Position numbers and translations under genes: made by a program
The notes under the pieces: model-generated
What the model saw: only the letters and a program-made list of their open reading frames with translations
Told to the model about the DNA's origin: nothing
Databases searched by the model: none
From: Terriglobia bacterium
GTDB taxonomy: Bacteria; Acidobacteriota; Terriglobia; Bryobacterales; Bryobacteraceae
DNA length: 37,825 nucleotides
Reading direction: 5' to 3'
Assembly (NCBI GenBank): GCA_025358575.1
Contig: JANYJA010000032.1
Span: 1-37,825 of the forward strand
In this document: positions 24,336 to 32,339 of the stretch, piece by piece
Position numbering within the stretch: the first letter of the stretch is position 1
How the letters are laid out: each line of letters begins with the position of its first letter

Positions 24336-25208
24336 CTACAGGTCCTCGCGTGCCTCGCTCCACCACTGATGTGACTGTTCTTCCAGCTTTACTTCTACCG
24401 TCATCTCTTTATGATTGCGAATGACCGTAAAGGGAACGCTCTTCTTCTCCCGACCGGAGCGCATCTGCACTGAGATATCGCGGGGCTTGCTTACGCCGTT
24501 GCCAGCGACTTTAATCACAACATCTCCCGCCTTGAGTCCCGCCTTTTCAGCCGCCGACTGTTTCTCCACCGAGCGCACGAGCACGCCTTCCTTGACTCCA
24601 AAGAACTCCGCCATTTGCGGATTCAGCTTTTCGGACTCGATGCCGACCATGGGGCTTTGAAACGAGAAGAACGGATTGGGCATGTCCGGCATCCGAATTT
24701 GCGGCATCGGAGGTATGGGGGCTACCTGCGGATCGTACACGAACGGAAGCGAACCTTCCCGCCCAAAACGCGCCTCAATGGTGGCGCTCACGGTCTGGCT
24801 GGCCCCGTTTCTCCAAATTAGCAGATTCACCTTCCGCCCAATTGGTGTTTCTCCCACCATACGGATAAACTGCTCGGCACCTTCGACGCGCTGGCCATTG
24901 TATTCGAGGACGACATCGTTATCTTTTAGGCCGGCTTTGGCGGCGGGGCTGTCCTCTTCCACATTCCGAATTTCGACCCCGCGTTCCTCTTTCAGATTCA
25001 ACGCGCGAGCCCGTTCACCATTGATTTCCTCGACGCCCACCCCGAGAAAACTGCCGCCGTGCCGTATGGCAATGTTTCTGACGCGAACCGCGCGAGGTGC
25101 CGCCGGGGGCGGTGGGACAGACGGCACCTGTGCCACCGCAACGGAAACCATCCCGGCAGAAAGTAAAGCGGCCAAACACACTTCCGACTTGCTCATTCTC
25201 GTAAACAT
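24336..25208 (-). CDS. Exported protein with two PDZ domains
   Basis: A 290-residue protein with a signal peptide (CLAALLSAGMVSVAVAQ) and two PDZ domains. The first spans about 52-145 (FLGVGVEEINGERARAL, DSPAAKAGLKDNDVVLEYNG) and the second about 185-275 (MVGIESEKLNPQMAEFFGVKEG, KQSAAEKAGLKAGDVVIKVAG). No trypsin-like protease domain is present, unlike HtrA. A Pro/Met-rich linker joins the two. It is probably a periplasmic adaptor that binds unfolded or C-terminal peptides. It is the last gene of a sigma-factor operon, 37 bp after the beta-repeat protein gene, which suggests a role in envelope stress sensing. Confidence 0.85.
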   Translation of the reverse strand: MFTRMSKSEVCLAALLSAGMVSVAVAQVPSVPPPPAAPRAVRVRNIAIRHGGSFLGVGVEEINGERARALNLKEERGVEIRNVEEDSPAAKAGLKDNDVVLEYNGQRVEGAEQFIRMVGETPIGRKVNLLIWRNGASQTVSATIEARFGREGSLPFVYDPQVAPIPPMPQIRMPDMPNPFFSFQSPMVGIESEKLNPQMAEFFGVKEGVLVRSVEKQSAAEKAGLKAGDVVIKVAGNGVSKPRDISVQMRSGREKKSVPFTVIRNHKEMTVEVKLEEQSHQWWSEAREDL

Positions 25209-25245
25209 ATTTATCCTCTTATCCTCGCTTTAGGTCTTAATTTCG

Positions 25246-26400
25246 TTACTTTCGCTTGATCAAAATGCGGCCGCCATTGCCCGCCAAGCTGAGCAGCGGG
25301 CCGCCGCCATTGACTTTCCCATCCGCGATGAGCACGAAACCAGTGGTTCGCGCTTGAATCGCGGAGTAATCGGAAACAATAGCGCCGGGATTCCCGGAAC
25401 TATTGTTCCGCGCATGAACCGTTACCCCTACATTAGACGGAATAAATACTGTTATGTCACCCGAACCGGTGCTCAGCACCGATTCAACCACCGGGCGGCC
25501 TGACAGGAACTCCGCCACAATGCTGCCGGCGGCCGTGCTGGCGCGCATACTGCCTGAAACATTGGTAAGACGAATGGTGCCGCTGTCGCTTTCGCAATGA
25601 ACGCCGGCTGCCGCGCCCACGCGGATAGGCCCTCCGGCGTTACGCGCGGTCACCAGGCCGAGCGCCCGTTCGATCTCGATAGGCCCGCCCGCGGTTCGGG
25701 CAAAAACTGCGTCGCCCGCCTGAATAATGCGAATTTCTCCGCCCCCAGTGAACGCTTGAACCATCCCGCCGACCTTCTGAATCAAGATGTCGCCGCCGCC
25801 GGTTTGAAACGTGGCCGCGCCCAGGATGGATCCGACGTCAATGCCGCCGCCGGCAGACATTACGCTTACCCTACCGCCAATAGAATTCAAACTGGTGGCA
25901 CCGCCCGCGCTGCGTATGTCGACATCGCCGGCGACCCGCTGGATGGCGATTTTCCCGGCTCCATTTTCGACGGATAGCGATCCGTCAAGATCGGCTGCAT
26001 CAATGCTGCCGCCGGGGGTAGCCAGGAAGAGGCGGTGCAAACCGCGCGGCCCGGAGATTCGCAGATCGGAATTTCCCGCCAGACTTGGCGCGATCAAATG
26101 AACCGTTCGACCGCTCCGACTGTGCAACAGAGTCGAAGCCTTCAAGAGTGCCCGCGCTTCGGTCTCGCTGTGGGCCTGCACGCGGCGAGTAAGAGTGTAC
26201 CTTATATCGCCGCCAGCTTGGCCACGCCAAATCACGTTGCCCGGGGTGGTGACTCGCAACTTGCCGCCCGGAATAGCGGGTTCAGAACCCTGAATGCTTT
26301 CAACCCAATACTTGCCATCCTGATGGAGAGTGGGCACCGGAGACGCGGAGAAAAGCGTACTCGACAAAACGAACCCGACTGTGAATCCAAAGCGCTTCAC
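25246..26400 (-). CDS. Exported beta-repeat (DUF4097-like) surface protein
   Basis: About 384 residues from the GTG at 26400, beginning with a signal peptide (KRFGFTVGFVLSSTLFSASP). Residues ~130-290 form a run of 18-residue repeats, each with a GG(D/E/P)I start and alternating hydrophobic residues, e.g. GGDILIQKVGGMVQAFTG then GGEIRIIQAGDAVFARTA. This predicts a right-handed beta-helix or roll like the DUF4097 'putative adhesin' family. The frame is open to 26451, but the upstream extension overlaps the anti-sigma gene; the GTG lies 2 nt after that stop. The tail repeats GGGPLLSLAGNGG. It is likely periplasmic or surface-exposed and could bind a ligand or substrate watched by the sigma system. 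Confidence 0.78.
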   Translation of the reverse strand: MKRFGFTVGFVLSSTLFSASPVPTLHQDGKYWVESIQGSEPAIPGGKLRVTTPGNVIWRGQAGGDIRYTLTRRVQAHSETEARALLKASTLLHSRSGRTVHLIAPSLAGNSDLRISGPRGLHRLFLATPGGSIDAADLDGSLSVENGAGKIAIQRVAGDVDIRSAGGATSLNSIGGRVSVMSAGGGIDVGSILGAATFQTGGGDILIQKVGGMVQAFTGGGEIRIIQAGDAVFARTAGGPIEIERALGLVTARNAGGPIRVGAAAGVHCESDSGTIRLTNVSGSMRASTAAGSIVAEFLSGRPVVESVLSTGSGDITVFIPSNVGVTVHARNNSSGNPGAIVSDYSAIQARTTGFVLIADGKVNGGGPLLSLAGNGGRILIKRK

Positions 26401-26402
26401 GA

Positions 26403-27326
26403 TCAAAACGTTCCTATTGAAGCATTCTGCTCCTGCAGTGCGCGCTGGCACTTCTGCACCACGTAGCTGTTATCATCTTTCTGAACCAAACTCTGAAACA
26501 TCCCGATCAGAGAATCGTCCTTCTGGCTTGTGAGCAGGTCGATTACCTGCATTCTGACGGCGGGATTGCTATCGGCCAGAAGCGCCCGAGAAAGCGTCTT
26601 GCGGGTCTCGGGGTCGGCTTCGAACCGCTTCAATCCCTCGAGCGCCTTTAGGCGAACACCAGGATTCGGGTCGTGGGCAACCGCCTCGAGAAGGGCCTTC
26701 CGGACGTTGGCAGTTCCGGCTTGATCCTTCAGCACGTTCATTACATCCACGCGCACCCCGGAATTAGATTCGTCGCGGAGCGCAGCGAGCAGGAGCTGCT
26801 GAATGTTGGAGTCCTGCACGTTGCCGGAAATCACGCGCCGACGCGTTTCGTCCACGTCGATCTGAACGTGGCCGCTGGAGTCGGGTTGTACTGACCGAAC
26901 GCTGGAGATTAAGCCCGCGTAAATGATTTCTCCGTCGGAAGAAGATCCCAAGCTTGGAACAACGTTGGGCATTAGGCGTGCCACCAAAAATCCTAATGCC
27001 AGTAAAGCCATAGCTCCCAAAGGGACTTTAAAAGCAATACTTGAACCAAAAATCCAGTCCCAGTTTAACTTCCAGGTTTGGATATGGGTTCGTTTAGGCG
27101 ACTCACGGGTGAGGTGAGAGAGAGACTGGCGACATTCCGCAATTAACCAGACCGGCGGAACCTCCACGGCATTTGTAATCGCATCGGAGAAGGCGCGGTA
27201 CTTTTTTAACTCTTGTTCGCAAAGCAAACAAACATTGATGTGTTCTTCAAAGATTTCCTCAGCTGGCGCGGGCATTTCGCCGTACACATAAAGCGGTATT
27301 TCCTGCTGGACTAATTCGCACTTCAT
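26403..27326 (-). CDS. Membrane anti-sigma factor with HEAT repeats
   Basis: A 307-residue protein from the ATG at 27326, which overlaps the sigma stop as ATGA. The cytoplasmic N-terminus has an anti-sigma zinc finger (Cys3, His29, Cys33, Cys36 in EEHINVCLLC). A membrane helix spans about 98-118. The outer part begins with about 60 residues of unknown fold, followed at ~180-300 by three to four HEAT-like repeats, with motifs such as ESNSGVRVDVMNVLKD, PNPGVRLKALEGLKRF and SNPAVRMQVIDLLTSQ. The HEAT array is probably the periplasmic protein-binding sensor. The open frame extends to 27494, but that part is inside the sigma gene. The next gene begins 2 nt downstream. Confidence 0.85.
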   Translation of the reverse strand: MKCELVQQEIPLYVYGEMPAPAEEIFEEHINVCLLCEQELKKYRAFSDAITNAVEVPPVWLIAECRQSLSHLTRESPKRTHIQTWKLNWDWIFGSSIAFKVPLGAMALLALGFLVARLMPNVVPSLGSSSDGEIIYAGLISSVRSVQPDSSGHVQIDVDETRRRVISGNVQDSNIQQLLLAALRDESNSGVRVDVMNVLKDQAGTANVRKALLEAVAHDPNPGVRLKALEGLKRFEADPETRKTLSRALLADSNPAVRMQVIDLLTSQKDDSLIGMFQSLVQKDDNSYVVQKCQRALQEQNASIGTF

Positions 27327-27937
27327 AATAAGTCTCCCAATCCGGCGCGCATCTTTTGAGTGGCGCGGAAAAGACAGTTCTTCGCCGCCTCCTCGGTAGT
27401 TCCAAGGGTTTCGCCGATGTTGCGAAGCCTCATGCCCTGGAAATGCCGGAGCTCGAATACCATCCGTTCCCTGGGTGTCAAAGATTCTAAACAACCGCTT
27501 ATGCGGCTGCCGAGTTGCCGGTTCCAGAGATGCCTTTCGGGGTCGGAATGGGCGCCTTCTTCTCGCACCTGATCCATGCGGTCTACCGGACCGTCACCGG
27601 TCTCCACCACGGACGATTCTTCCTTGCGCACCTTGCGTTTGCGCAAGTGGTCGAGGCATATATTCGTCACAATCCGGTATAACCACGTGTGAAAACTGCA
27701 ATCGAACCGAAAGTTTTGCAGATTTCGATACACCCGCAAGAAGGATTCCTGGTAAACGTCGCGCGCATCCTCCGGCGAACGCAGCAGATTCATGGCAATG
27801 CGAAGCACACTCTGATCGTACGTACGCACTAAGCGCTCAAACGCATCTCCATCGCCGTTCTGGGCAGCCCTGATAAGGCCGGCTTCGTCCATTTGCGGCG
27901 CCAGTCTGGCCGTGATGGCCCCAACGGCATTCTGCAT
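27323..27937 (-). CDS. ECF RNA polymerase sigma factor
   Basis: A 204-residue RpoE-like sigma factor. Region 2 includes RSPEDARDVYQESFLRVYRN and FDCSFHTWLYRIVTNICLDHL. Region 4 is SLTPRERMVFELRHFQGMRL followed by a helix-turn-helix ending TTEEAAKNCLFRATQKMR. It heads a four-gene operon with its anti-sigma factor, a beta-repeat protein and a PDZ protein. I find no convincing RpoE-like promoter in the 36 bp upstream or just inside the preceding gene. It differs clearly from the first sigma factor at 6370, so the two are not recent duplicates. Confidence 0.93.
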   Translation of the reverse strand: MQNAVGAITARLAPQMDEAGLIRAAQNGDGDAFERLVRTYDQSVLRIAMNLLRSPEDARDVYQESFLRVYRNLQNFRFDCSFHTWLYRIVTNICLDHLRKRKVRKEESSVVETGDGPVDRMDQVREEGAHSDPERHLWNRQLGSRISGCLESLTPRERMVFELRHFQGMRLRNIGETLGTTEEAAKNCLFRATQKMRAGLGDLL

Positions 27938-27973
27938 CCTATTCGTGAGTAAGACGCTTCTTCGGTGAAAAGG

Positions 27974-28837
27974 TCACGGCAAAAGCGTGGTTACGCGAAG
28001 CGGAACGGTTGTGGTGGCCAGCATGAGGCTTTCGCCGTTAACGCCGATCAGGAAGCTGCCGGGTTCCCCGATCGGTTGCCACTTTAGGGTCCGCTTATCG
28101 AACCGTTGGACCGTAATGCCGGCACCAAAGATGCGTGCGAAGAGTTGGCCATTCCGGGTGAATCCGAAGCCTTGAAAGCGTGGGGCCGGCGGCGGTTCGG
28201 GAAGTGCGCCTTGATCGATTTCGGGATAGGGAAGGATCCAGTGGCCGGTGATGTGGCCCTCGAAATCGAGTTCAGTCCATTCCCGTCGGGCGGGATCGTA
28301 AATGCCGACATGTTCGCGCGACAGTCCAAGATGCGCCCGCCCAGCCCGATCTGTCGAATCGGAGATTGAAGGCCGGTTCAGATAACTGCTCAGCAAGGTG
28401 CCGTCGCGTGAAAAGTGCCGTAGTATCCCGCCACCCTCGGGCTGCACCGAACCCAGAATCCAAAGGGTGTGGTCCGGTGCGAAGGCAACGCGGTTGGGCT
28501 GAAAAGCGGTGGGCGTCACTTTCAAAGCCGTTCGGCCATCTGGGTTGAGCAGCAAGAGGGTCGCCGTGGTTCCGGACAGCGCCACTGCAGCGCTGCCGTC
28601 CGCTTCAAAAGCGGCGTCAGTTACCACTCCCGGCAGCCGAACCCGGTATGCAAGGGAACCATCGGGCCGGTATGCCACAAAAGGATGATCCTCACCGGGA
28701 CCCTGGCGCAAGAATACGAAACCTCGGTCTCCGCCTGGAAATGCATCTCCGCTATGCAGGTCGAGTGGGTAAACCACCGTCGGCGCCGTCGGAGCTCCCG
28801 AGGCCGCGATGCAAGCTATCGCCAAAACGAATTTCAT
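27974..28837 (-). CDS. Secreted protein, probable beta-propeller, unknown
   Basis: A 287-residue protein with a short signal peptide (MKFVLAIACIAASGAPTAP). The rest is rich in beta-strand-like segments with spaced Asp/Gly turns (AYRPDGSLAYRVRLPG, LLLNPDGRTALKV, HFSRDGTLLSSYL, YDPARREWTELDFEG), which suggests blades of an NHL- or WD-like propeller. No catalytic motif is recognisable. The start is 6 nt after the stop of the one-helix small protein, so the two form a bicistron reading away from the subtilase. The sigma operon lies 36 bp downstream and could be read through. Confidence 0.65.
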   Translation of the reverse strand: MKFVLAIACIAASGAPTAPTVVYPLDLHSGDAFPGGDRGFVFLRQGPGEDHPFVAYRPDGSLAYRVRLPGVVTDAAFEADGSAAVALSGTTATLLLLNPDGRTALKVTPTAFQPNRVAFAPDHTLWILGSVQPEGGGILRHFSRDGTLLSSYLNRPSISDSTDRAGRAHLGLSREHVGIYDPARREWTELDFEGHITGHWILPYPEIDQGALPEPPPAPRFQGFGFTRNGQLFARIFGAGITVQRFDKRTLKWQPIGEPGSFLIGVNGESLMLATTTVPLRVTTLLP

Positions 28838-28843
28838 GTGTAA

Positions 28844-28984
28844 TCAAAGACTAGTGATGGCATCCATTGCTTCGACGGTCCAATTGCTTCCCGCGAAGTT
28901 AAAAATGCCGCTGACTAAATTATAAATGGCGCAGACCATCCATATGTTTAGAACAATGGTGGCTGCGAAAGCTTTGTAACGCAA
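28844..28984 (-). CDS. Small single-helix membrane protein, TTG start
   Basis: A 46-codon gene. The TTG at 28984 is preceded by a strong ribosome site, AGGAG at 28996-28992, with 7 nt between, the clearest Shine-Dalgarno I saw in the window. The product begins MRYKAFAATIVLNIWMVCAI, and a hydrophobic helix spans about residues 6-28 followed by a short polar tail ending TSL. The stop is 6 nt before the secreted protein gene at 28837, so the two look cotranscribed. I know no named family. The signal-anchor-like sequence could act as a small regulator or partner of the downstream protein. No homology evidence is available to me. Confidence 0.6.
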   Translation of the reverse strand: MRYKAFAATIVLNIWMVCAIYNLVSGIFNFAGSNWTVEAMDAITSL

Positions 28985-29014
28985 TCGTCGGCTCCTGAAG
29001 AAGGAATAGCTAAG

Positions 29015-29030
29015 TGTACCTTACAGTACA
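29015..29030. promoter_or_regulatory. Inverted repeat, possible operator
   Basis: TGTAC at 29015-29019 and GTACA at 29026-29030 form a perfect 5-bp inverted repeat with a 6-nt spacer, in the 91-bp region between the divergent small-protein gene and the subtilase gene. Its place suits a dimeric regulator acting on both. Arms this short can arise by chance. Confidence 0.25.
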
Positions 29031-29063
29031 TTACTCCAGCGCAACCTCGACTCTCGCTATACG

Positions 29064-29069
29064 TATATT
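29064..29069 (+). promoter_or_regulatory. Putative -10 element, leaderless start
   Basis: TATATT (in CGTATATTGGG) lies exactly 6 nt before the ATG at 29076, with no Shine-Dalgarno sequence. It has the same spacing as the elements at 2877 and 8452. No clear -35 is seen. Confidence 0.45.
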
Positions 29070-29075
29070 GGGTTT

Positions 29076-32000
29076 ATGCTGCATATTCCTGCTCGCTTGC
29101 GAGGTCTTGCGATCTTCGCGGGATTGGTCGTTCCACTTTCGCTGTTGGCCCGCCAACGATTAGACGACTATGCGCTGATCTTGAACGACGCTCCACTGGC
29201 CGAAAATTCCGGCAATTCGCAAAGAATCGCATCCGCGCAACAAGCCCTTATGGAAGATTTGCGAAATCGCAAGATTCCCGTAACTGGCGCGGTGCAGACT
29301 GTCCTGAACGCGGTCTTCGTGAGCGTGCCTCCCGAACGAGCCGTGGAACTCCGCGGACTCGCGGGCGTGCGCGAGGCCGCGTTTCTGCCTGCCATGAAGA
29401 TGCACCTCAACAAAGCGCTGGATTTGGTCAAGGTGGCAGGCGCATGGAGCCAAGTCGGCGGTCAGGGGAATGCGGGCGCTGGCATTAAGATCGGGATACT
29501 CGACTCAGGAATCGATCAGAACCATCCGGCATTCAACGACCCGTCGCTGGCGATCCCGTCCGGATTTCCCAAAGGGAATTTCAAATTCACCAATCACAAG
29601 GTGATCGTGGCGCGGAGTTACGTCAGTCAACTGAACACGACGGATCCGCAGTATTCGATTCCGGATGACACGTCGCCGCGGGATCGGTCGGGGCATGGTA
29701 CGGCCATCGCGATGATTGCCGCGGGCGGGACGGTGCAGGCACCAGTCGCCACAATTACGGGTGTCGCGCCGAAGGCTTGGCTGGGGAACTACAAGGTCTA
29801 CGGATCGCCGGGGGTGAACGACATAACGCGCGCGGGCGCGTTGATCCAGGCGCTTGAAGACGCGCTAAATGATGGGATGAATATCGTAGCCATGTCCACC
29901 GGAACGCCCGCGATCTACGGCCCGCTAGATACAGACAAAGCCTGCGCCGCAACACAGCTTCGCAGCTACCTTCCCGCGAATGCGTGCGATGTACGTTCAC
30001 AGGCGGTTGAGAACGCGGTACGCATGGGAATGACGGTGGTCATCTCCGCGGGCAATGACGGAAATTCCGGGGTGCAATATCCGACGCTGGGGACGATCAA
30101 TTCGCCGGGCACGGCACCTTCCGCAATCACGGTGGGCGCTTCGACAAATTCGCATATCCTCTTCGCCACTGCGACAGTGAACGGAAGCGGTACACCCGCG
30201 AGCTTACAAGGTTTCGATATTCAATTCGGCGGACCAAAGCCGGCGGCGCGCTTCACCGCGAATCTAGCAGATATCGCAGCCATCGGCAATGACGGCTTCG
30301 CGTGCTCGGCGCTGCCAACCGGATCGCTGAAGGGAGCGGTGGCACTGGTGCAGCGCGGGAATTGCACGTTCGAAGTGAAGGCAAATAACGTCCAAGCTGC
30401 GGGGGCTGCGGCTTTGTTGCTGTATCTTGCCAATAACTTGGACGAACTATTTGTTCCAACTAGTCTCACGAACACATCGATTCCGACCGCGCTGATAAAT
30501 AACACCACGGGACTAGCCATCAAAACGCTTTTGCAAGCGGGCGGGAGCCACACGATTACGCTCGACCCAGCGCTGCATGAAGAAGCCGCGTCGTTCGACA
30601 CGGTGGCACAGTTCTCATCCCGTGGGCCTGCACTGGGCGACTTTTCAGGCAGTAGCGGGAACGCGAATTTGACGATAAAGCCGGAGTTGGTCGCCGTTGG
30701 AACGGACCTTTACACGGCGACACAGACGTACGATCCGAATGGCGATCTCTATGACGCTACCGGCTTCAATTCGGCGCAGGGAAATAGTTTTTCGGCAGGT
30801 CTGGTGGCTGGCGCGGTGGCGCTGGTGAAGCAGGCTCATCCGAATTTCACTCCAGCTCAATTGAAATCGGCCGTGGTGAATACGGCGACCGGGGACGTGC
30901 TCGACAACTCAGTCCCGGCGCGCGTGACCGCAGTGGGCGCGGGGAAACTCAACGCTGCCGGAGCGGTCGGGGTGAACGCAACAATCGAACCGGCGACTTT
31001 GTCGTTCGGTTCCATCGTATCCGGGGCACTGCCAATCTCACGCGTATTGACTCTAACCAATCAAAGCAAGGCATCGGCAGCATTTACGGTCGGCGTAGCA
31101 GCGCGGGATGCGGATTCGCTCGGCAAACTTACGATTTCTCCTTCAACCGTGACGCTCGCCGCTGGCGCATCCACCAGCATCAGCGTACAGTTAAGCGGCA
31201 GCACGCCGAATCCGGGTTCGTATGAAGGACAGATCACCATCGCCGAATCCGGGTCTACGCTGCATGTTCCGTATTTATATCTGGTGGGAAACGGCACGCC
31301 CTATAACGTTTTTCCAATTTTGGGCATCGGATATACAGGCCTAACTAATGAGATTAACGACTTCATCGCTTTCCGAACGGTGGACCAATATGGATTGCCC
31401 GTGAAGGGTGCGCCCGTGCAGTTCGCGGTTACCTCCGGCGGAGGGCTGATTGACACGGCTCGCGGCACGGACGCGCAGACGGACGTCTACGGAATTGCCG
31501 GCACTTATGTGGCTTTGGGGCCGCAGCCAAGCAGCCAAATATTCACTGCAACCGTAGGATCGATAACCAACGAATTCGATTTGGCGGCGATCGCGCGTCC
31601 CGCGATTGCAGCGAATGGGGTGGTGAATGGGGGAAGTTTTCTTGCAGGGACGGGGTTGGCCGCAGGTTCGTATGCGACGATTGCGGGAACCAACCTCTCG
31701 ATGATCTCGACGCCGTTTTTCACGCCGTATCTGCCGCTGTTTTTGGCGGGAGTGACGGTGACTTTCGACGCGGGCGGAATCAGCGTGCCGGGTTACATTT
31801 CGTATGTCAGCCCGTCGCAGATCAATGTGCAAATTCCGTGGGAGCTGCAGGGGCAGACATCCGCTCAAATGAAGGTGGCGGTGCAAGGGAATCCGAGCGC
31901 GCTTTATACCCTGCCACTGGTCGCGGCTTCGCCCGCCGCGTTCGAATTCACGGATGCGACGAGTGCCAACCTGGTAGCGGCGGTGACCGATGCAGTGACT

Positions 32001-32321
32001 GGCACCGTGATCACCATCCCCCGCCCGGCGGCGCGCGGCAAAGCGATCTCGATTTACGCGAACGGCTTGGGTGCGGTGACGAACACGCCCGCGAGTGGGA
32101 ACGTTGCGCTTGGAATTCCGCTTTCGCAAAGCATCACAAGGCCTGGGGTGACGATCGGCGGGAAACCCGCGACGGTGTTATTCAGCGGTCTCGCGCCTGG
32201 CTATGTCGGCCTCTATCAAATCAACGTGATCGTGCCGCCGGACTCGCCGACTGGATTGCAGCCGCTCTCAATTTCGGTGGGTTCGGTGACATCAAAAGTT
32301 TCGCAGACTTACGTGAATTAG
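29076..32321 (+). CDS. Secreted subtilisin-like protease with PA and TIGR03437-type domains
   Basis: A 1081-residue S8 family protease. In order: signal peptide (~1-26), an inhibitor I9-like propeptide (~30-110), and the catalytic domain with Asp143 (GILDSGID), His207 (RSGHGTAIAM), the oxyanion Asn in VISAGNDG and Ser571 in GNSFSAGLVAG. The Ser motif departs from the usual GTSMAAP. A PA domain is inserted between His and Ser (~390-490, GAVALVQRGNCTFEVKANN). Then come an Ig-like domain (~640-735, ATLSFGSIVSGALPISRVLT), a further beta domain, and a C-terminal domain (~850-1081, NGGSFLAGTGLAAGSYATI, SPSQINVQIPWEL) that I identify as TIGR03437. It is probably exported and anchored or sorted by its C-terminus. 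It resembles plant-type subtilases with PA insertions. The gene stands alone. Confidence 0.9.
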   Translation: MLHIPARLRGLAIFAGLVVPLSLLARQRLDDYALILNDAPLAENSGNSQRIASAQQALMEDLRNRKIPVTGAVQTVLNAVFVSVPPERAVELRGLAGVREAAFLPAMKMHLNKALDLVKVAGAWSQVGGQGNAGAGIKIGILDSGIDQNHPAFNDPSLAIPSGFPKGNFKFTNHKVIVARSYVSQLNTTDPQYSIPDDTSPRDRSGHGTAIAMIAAGGTVQAPVATITGVAPKAWLGNYKVYGSPGVNDITRAGALIQALEDALNDGMNIVAMSTGTPAIYGPLDTDKACAATQLRSYLPANACDVRSQAVENAVRMGMTVVISAGNDGNSGVQYPTLGTINSPGTAPSAITVGASTNSHILFATATVNGSGTPASLQGFDIQFGGPKPAARFTANLADIAAIGNDGFACSALPTGSLKGAVALVQRGNCTFEVKANNVQAAGAAALLLYLANNLDELFVPTSLTNTSIPTALINNTTGLAIKTLLQAGGSHTITLDPALHEEAASFDTVAQFSSRGPALGDFSGSSGNANLTIKPELVAVGTDLYTATQTYDPNGDLYDATGFNSAQGNSFSAGLVAGAVALVKQAHPNFTPAQLKSAVVNTATGDVLDNSVPARVTAVGAGKLNAAGAVGVNATIEPATLSFGSIVSGALPISRVLTLTNQSKASAAFTVGVAARDADSLGKLTISPSTVTLAAGASTSISVQLSGSTPNPGSYEGQITIAESGSTLHVPYLYLVGNGTPYNVFPILGIGYTGLTNEINDFIAFRTVDQYGLPVKGAPVQFAVTSGGGLIDTARGTDAQTDVYGIAGTYVALGPQPSSQIFTATVGSITNEFDLAAIARPAIAANGVVNGGSFLAGTGLAAGSYATIAGTNLSMISTPFFTPYLPLFLAGVTVTFDAGGISVPGYISYVSPSQINVQIPWELQGQTSAQMKVAVQGNPSALYTLPLVAASPAAFEFTDATSANLVAAVTDAVTGTVITIPRPAARGKAISIYANGLGAVTNTPASGNVALGIPLSQSITRPGVTIGGKPATVLFSGLAPGYVGLYQINVIVPPDSPTGLQPLSISVGSVTSKVSQTYVN

Positions 32322-32339
32322 TGCGTGCGATGCGCGGCT

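Noticed and set aside
27327-27494. N-terminal extension of the HEAT anti-sigma gene
   Set aside because: It lies inside the sigma gene; the zinc finger begins at the ATGA overlap.
31341-32129. A 262-codon open frame antisense to the subtilase
   Set aside because: The product is mostly Arg, His and Asn with no recognisable domain, and the sense strand carries a clear protease.
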